From Acidobacteriota bacterium (GTDB taxonomy: Bacteria; Acidobacteriota; Terriglobia; Terriglobales; Acidobacteriaceae): a stretch of 64,000 nucleotides of DNA. The stretch is taken from assembly GCA_003225495.1 (NCBI GenBank), contig QIAJ01000007.1, positions 42,853 to 106,852 of the forward strand, in the 5' to 3' direction. A program made the translations under genes and the position numbers. The notes beneath the pieces were generated by a model. It was not told the DNA's origin. It made no database searches and was given only the letters and a program-made list of their open reading frames with translations. Below, piece after piece: positions 33,986 through 41,661 of the stretch. How positions within the stretch are numbered: position 1 is the first letter of the stretch; every line of letters starts with the position of its first letter.

Positions 33986-34699
33986 CTATGCAGCTGCTTC
34001 GCTGGCGGATTCCCATGTCTGCGCTTCAACCGGCTGAAGCCGTGAAATAGCATCGGCAGCTGCCAGTGTCTCAAGTGCGACAGCAGTCTTTTGTTGCCCT
34101 GCGCTTCGGGACGCTTCAGCTCTTTGCAAGCCCAGCAACTCACGCATTCTGGCCTTGGCCTTGTGGAGTTGAGACTTGGAATTTCCAACTGAACATCGTA
34201 GCAAGCGGGCAATTTCGTGATGCTCGTAGCCCTTCACTTCATGCAGCAGGAAGATCGTCCGATAGCCTACCGGCAGTTCTTTCATTGCGCGGGTAAGAGC
34301 GATCCGGTCAATGGAGGTCGAAAGCCGTTCGTCGACTTTGCCATGTTCGCGCTTCGGCGCCCCAGTTTCTCTATTCGCGGGCTCTTCGAGCGACACCTGG
34401 CGCAGGCCTTTCTTGCGAAAGTGCATGAGAACCGTATTCACGGCGACTCGATAGAGCCACGTCGAAAGCGCCGAGTCTCCACGGAAGGTCCCGAGCTTAC
34501 GGAATACTTGGAGGAAGGCGTCCTGGGTCAGATCTTCCGCCTCTGCCGTATTGCTCGTCATTCTCAGACAGAGAGAATAGACCTTGGTCCGATGAGCATT
34601 GAATAACGTGGCAAAAGCATCTTCATTACCTTCAAGGGCAAGGCGAACCAGGTCAGCGTCCGACTTGCGCTGGGCTGAGATGTTCAGATCGTTTGTCAC
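33986..34699 (-). CDS. ECF-family RNA polymerase sigma factor
   Basis: A 237-residue RpoE-like sigma factor. Region 2 is NEDAFATLFNAHRTKVYSLCLRMT then AEDLTQDAFLQVFRKLGTFRGDSALSTWLYRVAVNTVLMHFRK; region 4 is KELPVGYRTIFLLHEVKGYEHHEIARLLRCSVGNSKSQLHKAKARMRELL. A linker of about 35 residues (EEPANRETGAPKREHGKVDE) joins them. A 40-residue Ala/Gln-rich tail follows region 4. No anti-sigma gene is adjacent, which is unusual for ECF factors; it may be regulated elsewhere. GTG start with AAGGAG seven bases upstream. Facing it across 470 bp is the stress gene cluster that it could control. Confidence 0.92.
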   Translation of the reverse strand: MTNDLNISAQRKSDADLVRLALEGNEDAFATLFNAHRTKVYSLCLRMTSNTAEAEDLTQDAFLQVFRKLGTFRGDSALSTWLYRVAVNTVLMHFRKKGLRQVSLEEPANRETGAPKREHGKVDERLSTSIDRIALTRAMKELPVGYRTIFLLHEVKGYEHHEIARLLRCSVGNSKSQLHKAKARMRELLGLQRAEASRSAGQQKTAVALETLAAADAISRLQPVEAQTWESASEAAA

Positions 34700-35170
34700 C
34701 AGATGGCTCCTTCAGTTCGGTTTCTTACGTCGCATGCACACAGTAAAATCCCTCGGGCGTCCGGTAAATAAGGTCCTGCCAGTAGCCGATTTGAATACTT
34801 GCTGTAAAACTCCCAAGGGAGAAACCAAAAGATGGGGCACAAACCCGCGCCAAATAGCGAATTCCGTTCAACTTTCGCATTGCGACCGCAGCAATTTCGA
34901 CGTTTTAATCGAAAGGGCAACCCCTACGGAAAGTCTGAGAACGATCTACAGCGCTGGCGGGATTGTCCAAACTATTCGCACTGCCTATGCTCACCGCAGT
35001 AAATATGTTCCCTCAGATACCCACCCCCCCAGGCAGGTGCCGGAAGTCCGAAAGGACTGGATCGGCACTTGCCTCTCGCCTTTTTCGGAAGCGCGGCCGG
35101 GTTGGATAATTTAGCGAAGTACCCAATTTCTAGTTTGTTCTGAACGGACTACATCCTACGGAGGTTTCAG
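34700..35170. other. 470-bp divergent region between sigma and DUF892 genes
   Basis: No gene with a ribosome site and coding bias is visible. It must hold promoters for the sigma factor and for the DUF892 gene, but I see no convincing -35/-10 pair or strong dyad. A C-run at 35027-35034 is the only low-complexity feature. Confidence 0.5.
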
Positions 35171-35749
35171 ATGACCACGAATTCATTGCAAGAACTGTAC
35201 GTCGAACAATTACAGGACCTTTACAGCGCTGAGCAGCAGATCATCAAGGCTTTGCCCAAAATGATCGAAGCAAGCCAGTCGGACGAGCTCAGCAGCGCTT
35301 TGAAGGAACACCTTGAAGTGACTAAAAAACAGGCCAATCGGATCGAAACCATCTGCCAGGAGCTTGGAGAAGAACCGGAGAATGAAAAGTGCAAGGGAAT
35401 GGAAGGCGCTTTGAGAGAAGGAAGCGATCTGGTAAAAGATGTCGCCGAGGAAGTCCGAGATGCCGCCATCATCGCTGCTGCTCAGCGTGTGGAGCATTAC
35501 GAGATGGCGGGTTACGGTACAGCTCGCACGTATGCAAATCTTCTCGGTTTCGAAGAAGCAGCCAGCATGCTCGAACAAACTCTGGAAGAGGAGAAAGAAG
35601 CGGACCAGACGCTGTCCGATTTGGCTGAAGAGCTGAACGTAGAGGCCCTCGAAGCCGGGCGATCAGCGGAAGGCGAAGAAACTGAGCAGGGAACTGAACG
35701 GGGCGCCCGGGCCAAGAAATCAGCCAGCCGTGGCAAGCGCGCAGCCTGA
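35171..35749 (+). CDS. DUF892 (YciE/YciF-like) ferritin-fold protein
   Basis: The 192-residue protein opens NSLQELYVEQLQDLYSAEQQIIKALPKMIEAS and goes on through four long helices with LKEHLEVTKKQANRIETICQELG and EHYEMAGYGTARTYANLLG, the hallmark of the DUF892 four-helix bundle. The E and H positions of LYSAEQQI, EHLE and EHYE match the ferritin-like metal site of YciF relatives. Members rise in osmotic, desiccation or stationary stress; the biochemical role is unsettled. A 30-residue Glu-then-Lys/Arg-rich tail follows. GGAGG precedes the ATG. It opens a run of stress-type genes. Confidence 0.9.
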   Translation: MTTNSLQELYVEQLQDLYSAEQQIIKALPKMIEASQSDELSSALKEHLEVTKKQANRIETICQELGEEPENEKCKGMEGALREGSDLVKDVAEEVRDAAIIAAAQRVEHYEMAGYGTARTYANLLGFEEAASMLEQTLEEEKEADQTLSDLAEELNVEALEAGRSAEGEETEQGTERGARAKKSASRGKRAA

Positions 35750-35763
35750 TTTAGCCTGATAAC

Positions 35764-35795
35764 GGCGGCCGGAACGGATTACGCCCTCGGCCGCC
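35764..35795 (+). terminator. Probable terminator after the DUF892 gene
   Basis: GGCGGCCG / CGGCCGCC form an eight-base stem around a 16-base loop, then TATTCTT. The T tract is poor and the loop long, so efficiency may be low. Confidence 0.5.
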
Positions 35796-35806
35796 TATTC
35801 TTCCGG

Positions 35807-35826
35807 TATACAGGGGAAACTGTATA
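35807..35826. promoter_or_regulatory. Perfect dyad TATACAG-N6-CTGTATA
   Basis: Seven-base arms around GGGAAA; the core TACAG-N6-CTGTA is shared with 18157 and 53949. Its centre is 80 bp upstream of the ATG at 35897. A near copy, ACAG-N5-CTGTA, follows at 35837-35850, so the region may hold two binding sites. Confidence 0.55.
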
Positions 35827-35896
35827 GACTCGGCAAACAGCGGCCCTGTAATCTTTTACCAAGTGCCGCCGCCGCTTCGCCAGAAGGATCACCCCC

Positions 35897-36355
35897 ATGA
35901 AGTTTCTGTCGTTTACGAAGGTTATTGGCTGTGTCGCGATTTGTGCGTCGCTGGCAAGTGCGGACTCGTTACAGCTTCGCAATGGGCGTCATCTACAGGG
36001 TAGGTATATAGGCGGCACCACCAATGCGATCGGTTTCATGACGGCCGGAGCGGTTGAGTATTTCGCTACAACCGACGTGCTGGTGCTGATCTTCGACAAC
36101 AACGAATCTCCATTGGGTGGTTTACAACCGAGCCCGATGAAAGGGCAATCGGTGTCTCAGCCTCGCGTTCGACAGATTGGCTCCTCAGCGCGGGTTCGTG
36201 CTCGCTTGCCTCAAATACGAGCAACCGTTATCTCGACGTCGTCCCGGACATCAATTGCGTCGGATCATCAGAAAATTGCGGGGCGAGAGTCGGAACTGGT
36301 CGAACACAAAGTTTTGCTGGTTGATAGCGCGGGAACCGCTTCGTCCCTCCGTTAG
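35897..36355 (+). CDS. Small exported protein with an N-terminal beta domain
   Basis: The 152 residues comprise a Sec signal (MKFLSFTKVIGCVAICASLASA), a short beta domain DSLQLRNGRHLQGRYIGGTTNAIGFMT followed by VEYFATTDVLVLIFD, and a basic, Ser/Arg-rich tail of about 70 residues with no fold I can see. The beta part matches a module frequent in acidobacterial exported proteins (RxGRxLxGxYxGGT), of unknown role. AAGGA precedes the ATG. The perfect TACAG dyad lies just upstream, which suggests regulated expression. It is convergent with the response regulator gene at 36436. Confidence 0.65.
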   Translation: MKFLSFTKVIGCVAICASLASADSLQLRNGRHLQGRYIGGTTNAIGFMTAGAVEYFATTDVLVLIFDNNESPLGGLQPSPMKGQSVSQPRVRQIGSSARVRARLPQIRATVISTSSRTSIASDHQKIAGRESELVEHKVLLVDSAGTASSLR

Positions 36356-36360
36356 GCAGT

Positions 36361-36408
36361 GGAGGCAGATCGCTTAATTCCCCCATTTTTCCTAATCGAT
36401 CTGCCTCC
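36361..36408. terminator. Long inverted repeat between convergent genes, possible bidirectional terminator
   Basis: Perfect 12-base arms GGAGGCAGATCG (36361-36372) and CGATCTGCCTCC (36397-36408) enclose a 24-base pyrimidine-rich loop. Position between two convergent stops supports termination in both directions, but neither side has a T tract, and the loop is long. It could instead be a protein-binding or RNA-processing element. Confidence 0.5.
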
Positions 36409-36435
36409 CGCCGCGGATCATTCATCGGGTGGGTA

Positions 36436-37101
36436 TTAAAGCGTGGGCTGAACTACGTGGACAATATTGTTGCGGACTGCGTATAGAACAAGGTCGCTCA
36501 CCGAGTGCAGTTCAAGTTTGCGCATGATGTTGGACCGGTGAGTCTCCGCAGTTTTCACACTCAGACCCAAAGCGACCGCTACTTCTTTGGAACTCTTTCC
36601 CTCTGCCAGAAGCTGCACGATCTCGCGTTCCCGAGGTGTGAGGCGGCTGCGCATCGGTGGCTCAGGAGCGGCACCATCTTTGCGCAGGAAACCGTCCAAG
36701 ACCATCGCTGCAACCTTGGGAGTGAAATAGATTTTGTCGCGGCGAAGCGCATCCACTGCGGCGACGAGGTCGCGGGCGGCATCCGTCTTTAACAGGAACC
36801 CGCGCGCTCCCGCATTCAAAACCTCCTGCACGACCTGATCGGAATCGTGCAAGGTGAGAATGAGGACTTTGACCTGGGGGTTTGTTTTCAAGATCTGGCG
36901 GGTCGCCTCCAGCCCGTTAAGGTTGGGCATTCCGATGTCCATAATGACGACATCAGGCTTGAGGCTCAGAACTCTGACCACGGCTTCGCGGCCATCAGCT
37001 GCCTCGCCACAAACTTCCCATTCAGGCTGGTTGCGCAAAAGAGCGCAGAGACCGCGTCGGACGACCTCATGGTCGTCTGCCACTAGAATTCGAAAAGGCA
37101 C
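36436..37101 (-). CDS. NarL/FixJ-type response regulator
   Basis: The 221-residue protein has a receiver domain (residues 1-120; acidic pair D9/D10, phosphoacceptor D55 in VVIMDIGMP, K105 in FLLKTDA) and a LuxR-type helix-turn-helix (about 150-215, LTPREREIVQLLAEGKSSKEVAVALGLSVKTAETHRSNIMRKL). It would bind DNA as a dimer after phosphorylation. No kinase gene is adjacent, so it is an orphan here. It is closely similar along its full length to the regulator at 54847. GTG start, with GGAAGG before it. Confidence 0.93.
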   Translation of the reverse strand: MPFRILVADDHEVVRRGLCALLRNQPEWEVCGEAADGREAVVRVLSLKPDVVIMDIGMPNLNGLEATRQILKTNPQVKVLILTLHDSDQVVQEVLNAGARGFLLKTDAARDLVAAVDALRRDKIYFTPKVAAMVLDGFLRKDGAAPEPPMRSRLTPREREIVQLLAEGKSSKEVAVALGLSVKTAETHRSNIMRKLELHSVSDLVLYAVRNNIVHVVQPTL

Positions 37102-37505
37102 GGATCACCTTCCAAACCAGGTTGCCTCAAAAAACGGGGCGTGCTTTGGATGCACAATCAAGATCAACGGCTTACCGTATTCTTCCGATAGGAATTCGGA
37201 ATTGAATACCCCTGCTTTACAGGCCAATGAGCTATTTCAACACAGAAGCCATGGACCCAAATGTATGTATCAGATAACACAAGGGATACAGGTGGTACTT
37301 CTGACGGCGAGGCTTTAGGCATATTTTTCCGACCCACTCTGGCGCGGTATCGCGACCTGAGTGAAACCGGAATACGCCAGATGTTCTTTATTCAAAGTTT
37401 ACCTGTGGGTGATCTAGGTTGTGGTCTTACAGCCATCACCTGATCGAAGGTCGCTATTTCATCCCTTAGCATCCCGAACAGGTTTCATTTAGGGAGGCAA
37501 CGTAA
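37102..37505. other. 404-bp divergent region upstream of CsbD gene
   Basis: No gene is visible. TACAG-N7-CTGAT at 37428-37444 (70 bp before the CsbD start) resembles a half-site plus variant of the dyad at 18155, and a similar TACAG-N7-CTGAT occurs at 54619. No clear housekeeping promoter stands out. Confidence 0.4.
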
Positions 37506-37745
37506 ATGAACTCAGATGAGATGAAAGGCAAGTGGAAACAACTTAAAGGCTCCGTTCGGGAACGTTGGGGCAAATTAACAGACGATGACGTAGATATCAT
37601 TAACGGTCAAAACGAACAACTCGTAGGGAAGATCCAGGAAAAATATGGGATCGCAAAAGACGAGGCACAACGGCAGGTCGACGATTGGATGCGAGCCGAT
37701 CGACAGGCGCACGATACCGACGTTGAGAGACGTCGCGCCAGCTAA
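37506..37745 (+). CDS. CsbD-family stress protein
   Basis: A 79-residue hydrophilic protein with the CsbD pattern: MNSDEMKGKWKQLKGSVRERWGKLTDDDVDIINGQ, then LVGKIQEKYGIAKDEAQRQVDDW. These small cytoplasmic proteins are strongly induced in general stress (sigma-B in Bacillus, RpoS in enterics); no biochemical function is established. GGGAGG lies before the ATG and a strong terminator follows the gene, so it is monocistronic. The gene sits between response regulators and other stress-type genes. Confidence 0.93.
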   Translation: MNSDEMKGKWKQLKGSVRERWGKLTDDDVDIINGQNEQLVGKIQEKYGIAKDEAQRQVDDWMRADRQAHDTDVERRRAS

Positions 37746-37762
37746 CCCGTCTCGCTTGTGAG

Positions 37763-37789
37763 AAGGGGAGCCATCGGCTCCCCTTTTCT
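37763..37789 (+). terminator. Rho-independent terminator of the CsbD gene
   Basis: AAGGGGAGCC, a three-base loop ATC, then GGCTCCCCTT running into TTCTC: a ten-base stem 18 bp after the stop at 37745. Confidence 0.85.
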
Positions 37790-37936
37790 CTGCCTGCATC
37801 CTCATTTGTTCCGCATTTTGTTTGTCGGTTTTCAGAGACAGTTACTGCGACAGCTGTATTGAATTAATTCACATGGACAACAACAATCGGACCCAAGAGT
37901 TTCGCGAGACAGCACCGAAAAAAAGGGGGTTAGGAA

Positions 37937-38371
37937 ATGTCGACTCGCATCTTGATCGCTGATGACAGCCCGATTATTCGCCACTGTATGGGGCAACTAC
38001 TGGGAGATCGTACCGGTTGGGAGGTATGTGGCGAAGCGACTGACGGTGACGAAGCTGTTTGCAAAGCGAAAGAACTTGATCCCGATTTGGTAGTTTTGGA
38101 CTTTCTGATGCCACGCAAGAATGGAATCGACGCCGCCCGAGAAATTGGCGAACGGTCTCCGAGCACTCCCATCTTGCTCTGTACGATCTGTTTGACGCCT
38201 CAACTTGTCGATATGGCGCGGGGGGCAGGTGTTTCGGGCACCCTACCCAAAGGCGAGCTCAATAAGGTTGTGACTTGTTGCGAAACCTTGCTGCGTGGGG
38301 AATCCTTCTTTTCTACGCAACAAAATCGGCAAAAGATTCCCCGTTTATCCCCCGCAGTATCTGACAGATAG
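37937..38371 (+). CDS. Single-domain response regulator
   Basis: The 144-residue protein is a receiver domain alone: acidic pair D9/D10, phosphoacceptor D55 in LVVLDFLMP, conserved T/S near ILLCTI and the lysine in GTLPKGELNK. There is no output domain, so it should act by protein contact or as a phosphate sink or shuttle. The tail of about 20 residues is basic and disordered. No kinase is adjacent. AAGGGGG precedes the ATG. Its stop lies next to a TACAG-type dyad upstream of the YtxH gene. Confidence 0.9.
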   Translation: MSTRILIADDSPIIRHCMGQLLGDRTGWEVCGEATDGDEAVCKAKELDPDLVVLDFLMPRKNGIDAAREIGERSPSTPILLCTICLTPQLVDMARGAGVSGTLPKGELNKVVTCCETLLRGESFFSTQQNRQKIPRLSPAVSDR

Positions 38372-38378
38372 TTCTGTA
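38363..38378. promoter_or_regulatory. Dyad GACAG-N6-CTGTA upstream of the YtxH gene
   Basis: One mismatch from the TACAG-N6-CTGTA motif (ATAGTT centre). It overlaps the stop of the receiver gene at 38371 and is centred 121 bp upstream of the YtxH start at 38492. Confidence 0.4.
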
Positions 38379-38491
38379 CCCACATCCTTTTGCGCCTCTA
38401 CATAAGTCCACTGATAGTCGCACCTGCGCTTACGCACTACATTCGAAGTTTGAACTTCTATTTTGAACTCACTACCCATGAGGAGGGAATG

Positions 38492-38914
38492 ATGCGCAAC
38501 TTTAGATCACGAAACTCAGCCAAAGATTGGGCTCGTCTCGCTGCCAAATTAGGGCTCCTGTTCACCGACCCAAAGATTCGGGCAGCGGTTGCCGACAATT
38601 TCAAGGATGGAGTGGATCACGTCACCGACACCGTTTCGAGCACTTATGAAGACGCCGTGGACCGCTTCGCAGCCGCGGGAGAAGCTTTTCGCGGAAGAAG
38701 CCATTGGTCGGAAGTCACCGGATTTTTAATCGGCGTTGGAGTGGGGGCTGGGTTGGGGCTATTGCTGGCACCTGCGGCGGGAAGCGAGACGCGCGAAGCA
38801 ATCCGCGATAAGGCAGTTGATATCAAGAATCGGGTTGTCGACTCGGCATCCGGAGAAACTGGCAGAGTGCGTAACTCAGTCAGAAGTATGCCCTCGACGG
38901 GCACAGAAGGCTGA
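38492..38914 (+). CDS. YtxH-domain membrane-associated stress protein
   Basis: The 140-residue protein has one glycine-rich membrane segment, TGFLIGVGVGAGLGLLLAPAAGSETREAIRDKA, which is the YtxH/gas-vesicle GvpP-like signature (GxxxGxLxAPxxGxETR). An amphipathic N-terminal half of about 70 residues precedes it. YtxH proteins are general-stress products of unknown mechanism. The ATG at 38492 has AGGAGG at a good distance; an upstream in-frame reading from 38390 lacks a site. It forms a set with the outer-membrane barrel gene 36 bp downstream and with the CsbD and DUF892 genes. Confidence 0.8.
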   Translation: MRNFRSRNSAKDWARLAAKLGLLFTDPKIRAAVADNFKDGVDHVTDTVSSTYEDAVDRFAAAGEAFRGRSHWSEVTGFLIGVGVGAGLGLLLAPAAGSETREAIRDKAVDIKNRVVDSASGETGRVRNSVRSMPSTGTEG

Positions 38915-38950
38915 TCCAATTTCACAAGCCACGAGGAGAAAATAGACACT

Positions 38951-39535
38951 ATGCGATCTGTAATTGTTGTAGTCATCCTGGCGCTGTTTATGTGCTGTAC
39001 GCCAGCATTATTGGCCCAGGGCGATCACATCGAGATCGGCGCTTTCGCCGATTATTTCAATCTGAGCCGCACAACGCCGAACATCAACTATGTCGGCCTG
39101 GGGGGACGTGTAGGTTTCAATGTTCGTCCCACGGTGCAGATTGAGGCGGAATTAAGTTACGCCTTCGAGCGTAACTTCACCAGCGTCTTTTCCGATGGCA
39201 TCAACACCCAGTTTGTGCGAAGCCACACCCGCCCAATCACGGGGCTTTTCGGCCCGAAGTTCATGACTAGCGGGGGACCGTTCCGGGCTTTTGGAACGTT
39301 CAAAGCCGGGTTCGTCAGCTTCAGCACCAGCAACCAGGATGTCCCATCAGGGTTTGTGGGTGGTTTAGGGAGCGTCACCGAGGGCAACACCCGGGCCGCA
39401 ATCTACCCGGGTGTCGGAGTCGAGGGCTTCTGGGGTCCGTTCGGCTTGCGACTCGACGGCGGAGACGAGATCTACTTCGACCACGGGGCGCGCAACAATC
39501 TCAAAGTGACTTTTGGGCCAGCAATCCGCTTCTAG
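38951..39535 (+). CDS. Small outer-membrane beta-barrel protein (OmpA/OmpW-like fold)
   Basis: A 194-residue protein: signal MRSVIVVVILALFMCCTPALLA, then about eight amphipathic strands such as HIEIGAFADYFNLSR, YVGLGGRVGFNVRPTVQIEAELSYAF and LKVTFGPAIRF. The terminal Phe is the usual outer-membrane assembly signal. No loop enzyme motif is visible, so it is most likely a structural or adhesive eight-strand barrel. GGAG lies before the ATG; a strong terminator follows, so it ends the transcript that probably starts at the YtxH gene. Confidence 0.8.
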   Translation: MRSVIVVVILALFMCCTPALLAQGDHIEIGAFADYFNLSRTTPNINYVGLGGRVGFNVRPTVQIEAELSYAFERNFTSVFSDGINTQFVRSHTRPITGLFGPKFMTSGGPFRAFGTFKAGFVSFSTSNQDVPSGFVGGLGSVTEGNTRAAIYPGVGVEGFWGPFGLRLDGGDEIYFDHGARNNLKVTFGPAIRF

Positions 39536-39570
39536 TGAAAGCTGGACGAAGTTAGATTAGTATTTGGTCG

Positions 39571-39603
39571 CTGAAGCCGTGTCCCGCACGGCTTCAGTTT
39601 TTT
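39571..39603 (+). terminator. Rho-independent terminator of the outer-membrane barrel gene
   Basis: Eleven-base stem CTGAAGCCGTG / CACGGCTTCAG, five-base loop, then TTTTTT. It also sits between convergent genes (the oxidoreductase at 39659 reads in from the other side). Confidence 0.92.
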
Positions 39604-39658
39604 GTCTATACGTGCGTCCGCGACGCCAATTACGCGATATCCTTGCCACCCGCTGAGA

Positions 39659-40780
39659 TCAAGCTGCTTTTCCACCGGGCGACATGGTTTTGACTGTCTT
39701 CGGCATTCCATGGGCCGGCTGGTGAATCTCCTGCTGAAGGTTAGGCCGGCGCTTGTCGAGGAAAGGTGCCAGCGCGATTAGCTGCTGCGCATCCGCGGAC
39801 TGGTAAATCGCTTCCACGACCCGCACATCGGCCAGTCCTTCGAAGCCGGATGGCTCGGGCTCCTTATTTTTCAGAATGCATTCCGAGAAGTACTCTACTT
39901 CAGCGGCGAATTGATCGCGCTTCGGGAAGTTTTGCACCCGGGTCTTCTCGTCAATCGTGATATGCAGGCGAATCTTATCTGAGTACCCGTAAGCGGGATC
40001 CGCAGTCAAGACTCCCTTGCTACCTACAAGCGTATAGCGGCTGATATCCGCTGCGCCAAAACTTGCGGTAAAGGTCGCCAACCGCTCGCCCGGAAACTTC
40101 AGCGTCACGCTTGTCATCTCTTCTGCATTGCGAAAGCGGGCTTCGTTCTTGCTGGCGCTACATGCTAGAACATGGGTCGGCTCGGCCCCGAACAAATAGC
40201 GTGCGGCATTGATACAGTAGACGCCCATGTCGTAGATCGGGCCGCCGCCTTCTTCCACGTCCTGTGACAGCCGGATGTTGTTCTTCACAACCTGTTGAGC
40301 GAACTCCGACGTAAAGAATCTCAACTCCCCAAGCTTGCCGCGGCGCGCCATGGCGATCGCTTCCAGATTTCCTTTCTCGAAATGCAGCCGGTAAGCAATC
40401 ATTAGTTTGCGGTTGTTCTTTTCGGCCGCCCGAATCATCGATTCGCAGTCTTCTTCCGTGACCGCCATCGGCTTCTCGCACAACACGTGCACGCCAGCAT
40501 CGAGCGCGCGCACCGTGAATTCTTTGTGAAGGTGATTCGGCAGCACAATGTAGACGGCGTCCACCCCATTTGAAAGACACTCCTCGTATCGATCGTAGGA
40601 GTAAACCTTGTCTATTCCATACTTGGCGCCGAGCTTTTTCTGTTTTAGAGGATCGCCTGAGACCAGCGCCACCAGTTCGGCATTTGGACACTGTTTAAAC
40701 GCAGGTAGCACTGCAATCTGTGCCAGATGGCCCAATCCAGCCACTGCATACCTTACTCTTTGCCCCTTTTTTGATTTCAT
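39659..40780 (-). CDS. Gfo/Idh/MocA-family NAD(P)-dependent oxidoreductase
   Basis: The 373-residue protein has the N-terminal Rossmann motif AVAGLGHLAQIAVLPAF, the family mark HVLCEKPMAVTEEDCESM with the catalytic EKP lysine, and GGPIYDMGVYCINAARYLFGAEP in the C-terminal alpha/beta domain; the D and Y/H-type residues there are the expected sugar-binding site. Such enzymes oxidise or reduce the sugar ring of glucose, inositol or related compounds. No sugar transporter is adjacent, so the substrate is open. AAGGAG is eight bases before the ATG; a dyad at 40793 overlaps this leader. Confidence 0.9.
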   Translation of the reverse strand: MKSKKGQRVRYAVAGLGHLAQIAVLPAFKQCPNAELVALVSGDPLKQKKLGAKYGIDKVYSYDRYEECLSNGVDAVYIVLPNHLHKEFTVRALDAGVHVLCEKPMAVTEEDCESMIRAAEKNNRKLMIAYRLHFEKGNLEAIAMARRGKLGELRFFTSEFAQQVVKNNIRLSQDVEEGGGPIYDMGVYCINAARYLFGAEPTHVLACSASKNEARFRNAEEMTSVTLKFPGERLATFTASFGAADISRYTLVGSKGVLTADPAYGYSDKIRLHITIDEKTRVQNFPKRDQFAAEVEYFSECILKNKEPEPSGFEGLADVRVVEAIYQSADAQQLIALAPFLDKRRPNLQQEIHQPAHGMPKTVKTMSPGGKAA

Positions 40781-40792
40781 TGTGCTGCTCCT

Positions 40793-40808
40793 TATTCACA
40801 TATGAATA
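40793..40808. promoter_or_regulatory. Dyad TATTCA-CATA-TGAATA just before the oxidoreductase gene
   Basis: Six-base perfect arms with a four-base centre, 13-28 bp upstream of the ATG at 40780 and just ahead of the ribosome site. It could be a repressor operator or a leader stem that affects translation. Confidence 0.35.
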
Positions 40809-40835
40809 GTGATGGGCATCTTGCTTCGCAATGAC

Positions 40836-41267
40836 TCAGTTCGCCGGCAAAAGTTGTCGCCAAATGAACCATGCCAAGACAGAAATGCCGCACCAAGCCA
40901 TGGTAGCGAGAAAGAGCGTTAGCGTCGTCGAGATGCGAAGCAACATCTGCCATGTGATGACGGCGAAAGCCACCAAGCCTATGCATCCTAATGCCGCCCC
41001 CGCCGCGTCAATTCCGGCCATCCGTCGTCCTCGCCGCTTCCCGGAGATTCCGGCTCTCTCTCCCTTCTCGCTTTCATGTTTTTCGATCAGGGTAGCGCTC
41101 GCCGGAAAAATGGCGGGAAAAGCCAAAAACAATCCCGCGAAAACCGCTCCAAATTCCTTGGCGATCAGCCCCGTTAAAACTGTGACCAATCCTCCGAAAA
41201 GAAAACGTGATGCGTACTCATACCATCGCGTCTGCCGCAATACGCCGAGTTCCGCCCGAATCAGCAT
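40836..41267 (-). CDS. DUF3147-like membrane protein
   Basis: The 143-residue protein has four membrane helices, beginning YEYASRFLFGGLVTVLTGLIAKEFGAVFAGLFLAFPAIFPASATLI, the DUF3147-type signature with the AFPAI/SP segment. A basic loop (EKGERAGISGKRRGRRMAGID) separates helices 2 and 3. It follows a sister gene by 9 bp and is of the same family; the two may form a heteromer. Function is unknown; members are often near redox or transport genes. The oxidoreductase gene is 55 bp downstream on the same strand. Confidence 0.7.
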   Translation of the reverse strand: MLIRAELGVLRQTRWYEYASRFLFGGLVTVLTGLIAKEFGAVFAGLFLAFPAIFPASATLIEKHESEKGERAGISGKRRGRRMAGIDAAGAALGCIGLVAFAVITWQMLLRISTTLTLFLATMAWCGISVLAWFIWRQLLPAN

Positions 41268-41276
41268 GCCTTTCCC

Positions 41277-41618
41277 TTATCGAAGCGCGATGTACCAGAT
41301 GCCTAGCGTGCAAGCTGTCCAAAGCAGCAGCGAAAAACTTGCCACGGGGAGGGCGGGCCACGCCCCTCTCAGCATCACGCGGCTAACTACGCACGAATAG
41401 ACGAAAAACGAAACCGCCCCTACGATCATGGACCGAGCTTCCATCGCCGCGTAAGGCGCGCCGTCTTTGACTACCGTAAGGCTGATCGTCGCCAGAGCCA
41501 CCGAAGGCGCCGCGCCGAATACGCCGGCAAAACTCTTCGGCTTTAGCATGTCCGACAGAAGCGCGAAGGCGGAGACCACCAGCCCGCCGACCACAAACCG
41601 GATTAAGATCTCCGCCAC
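41277..41618 (-). CDS. DUF3147-like membrane protein, first of a tandem pair
   Basis: The 113-residue protein is shorter than its neighbour: IRFVVGGLVVSAFALLSDMLKPKSFAGVFGAAPSVALATISLT in the first two helices, ending at helix 4 (LLLWTACTLGIWYIALR). The FAGVFGAAPSVAL block corresponds to FAGLFLAFPAIFP in the next gene, so the two are divergent duplicates. The 9-bp gap implies one transcript. It may start the operon that also includes the oxidoreductase. Confidence 0.65.
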   Translation of the reverse strand: MAEILIRFVVGGLVVSAFALLSDMLKPKSFAGVFGAAPSVALATISLTVVKDGAPYAAMEARSMIVGAVSFFVYSCVVSRVMLRGAWPALPVASFSLLLWTACTLGIWYIALR

Positions 41619-41661
41619 GCGAGCGAACCTCGTACCATGCTATTTAACTGATGTGAGTCGC

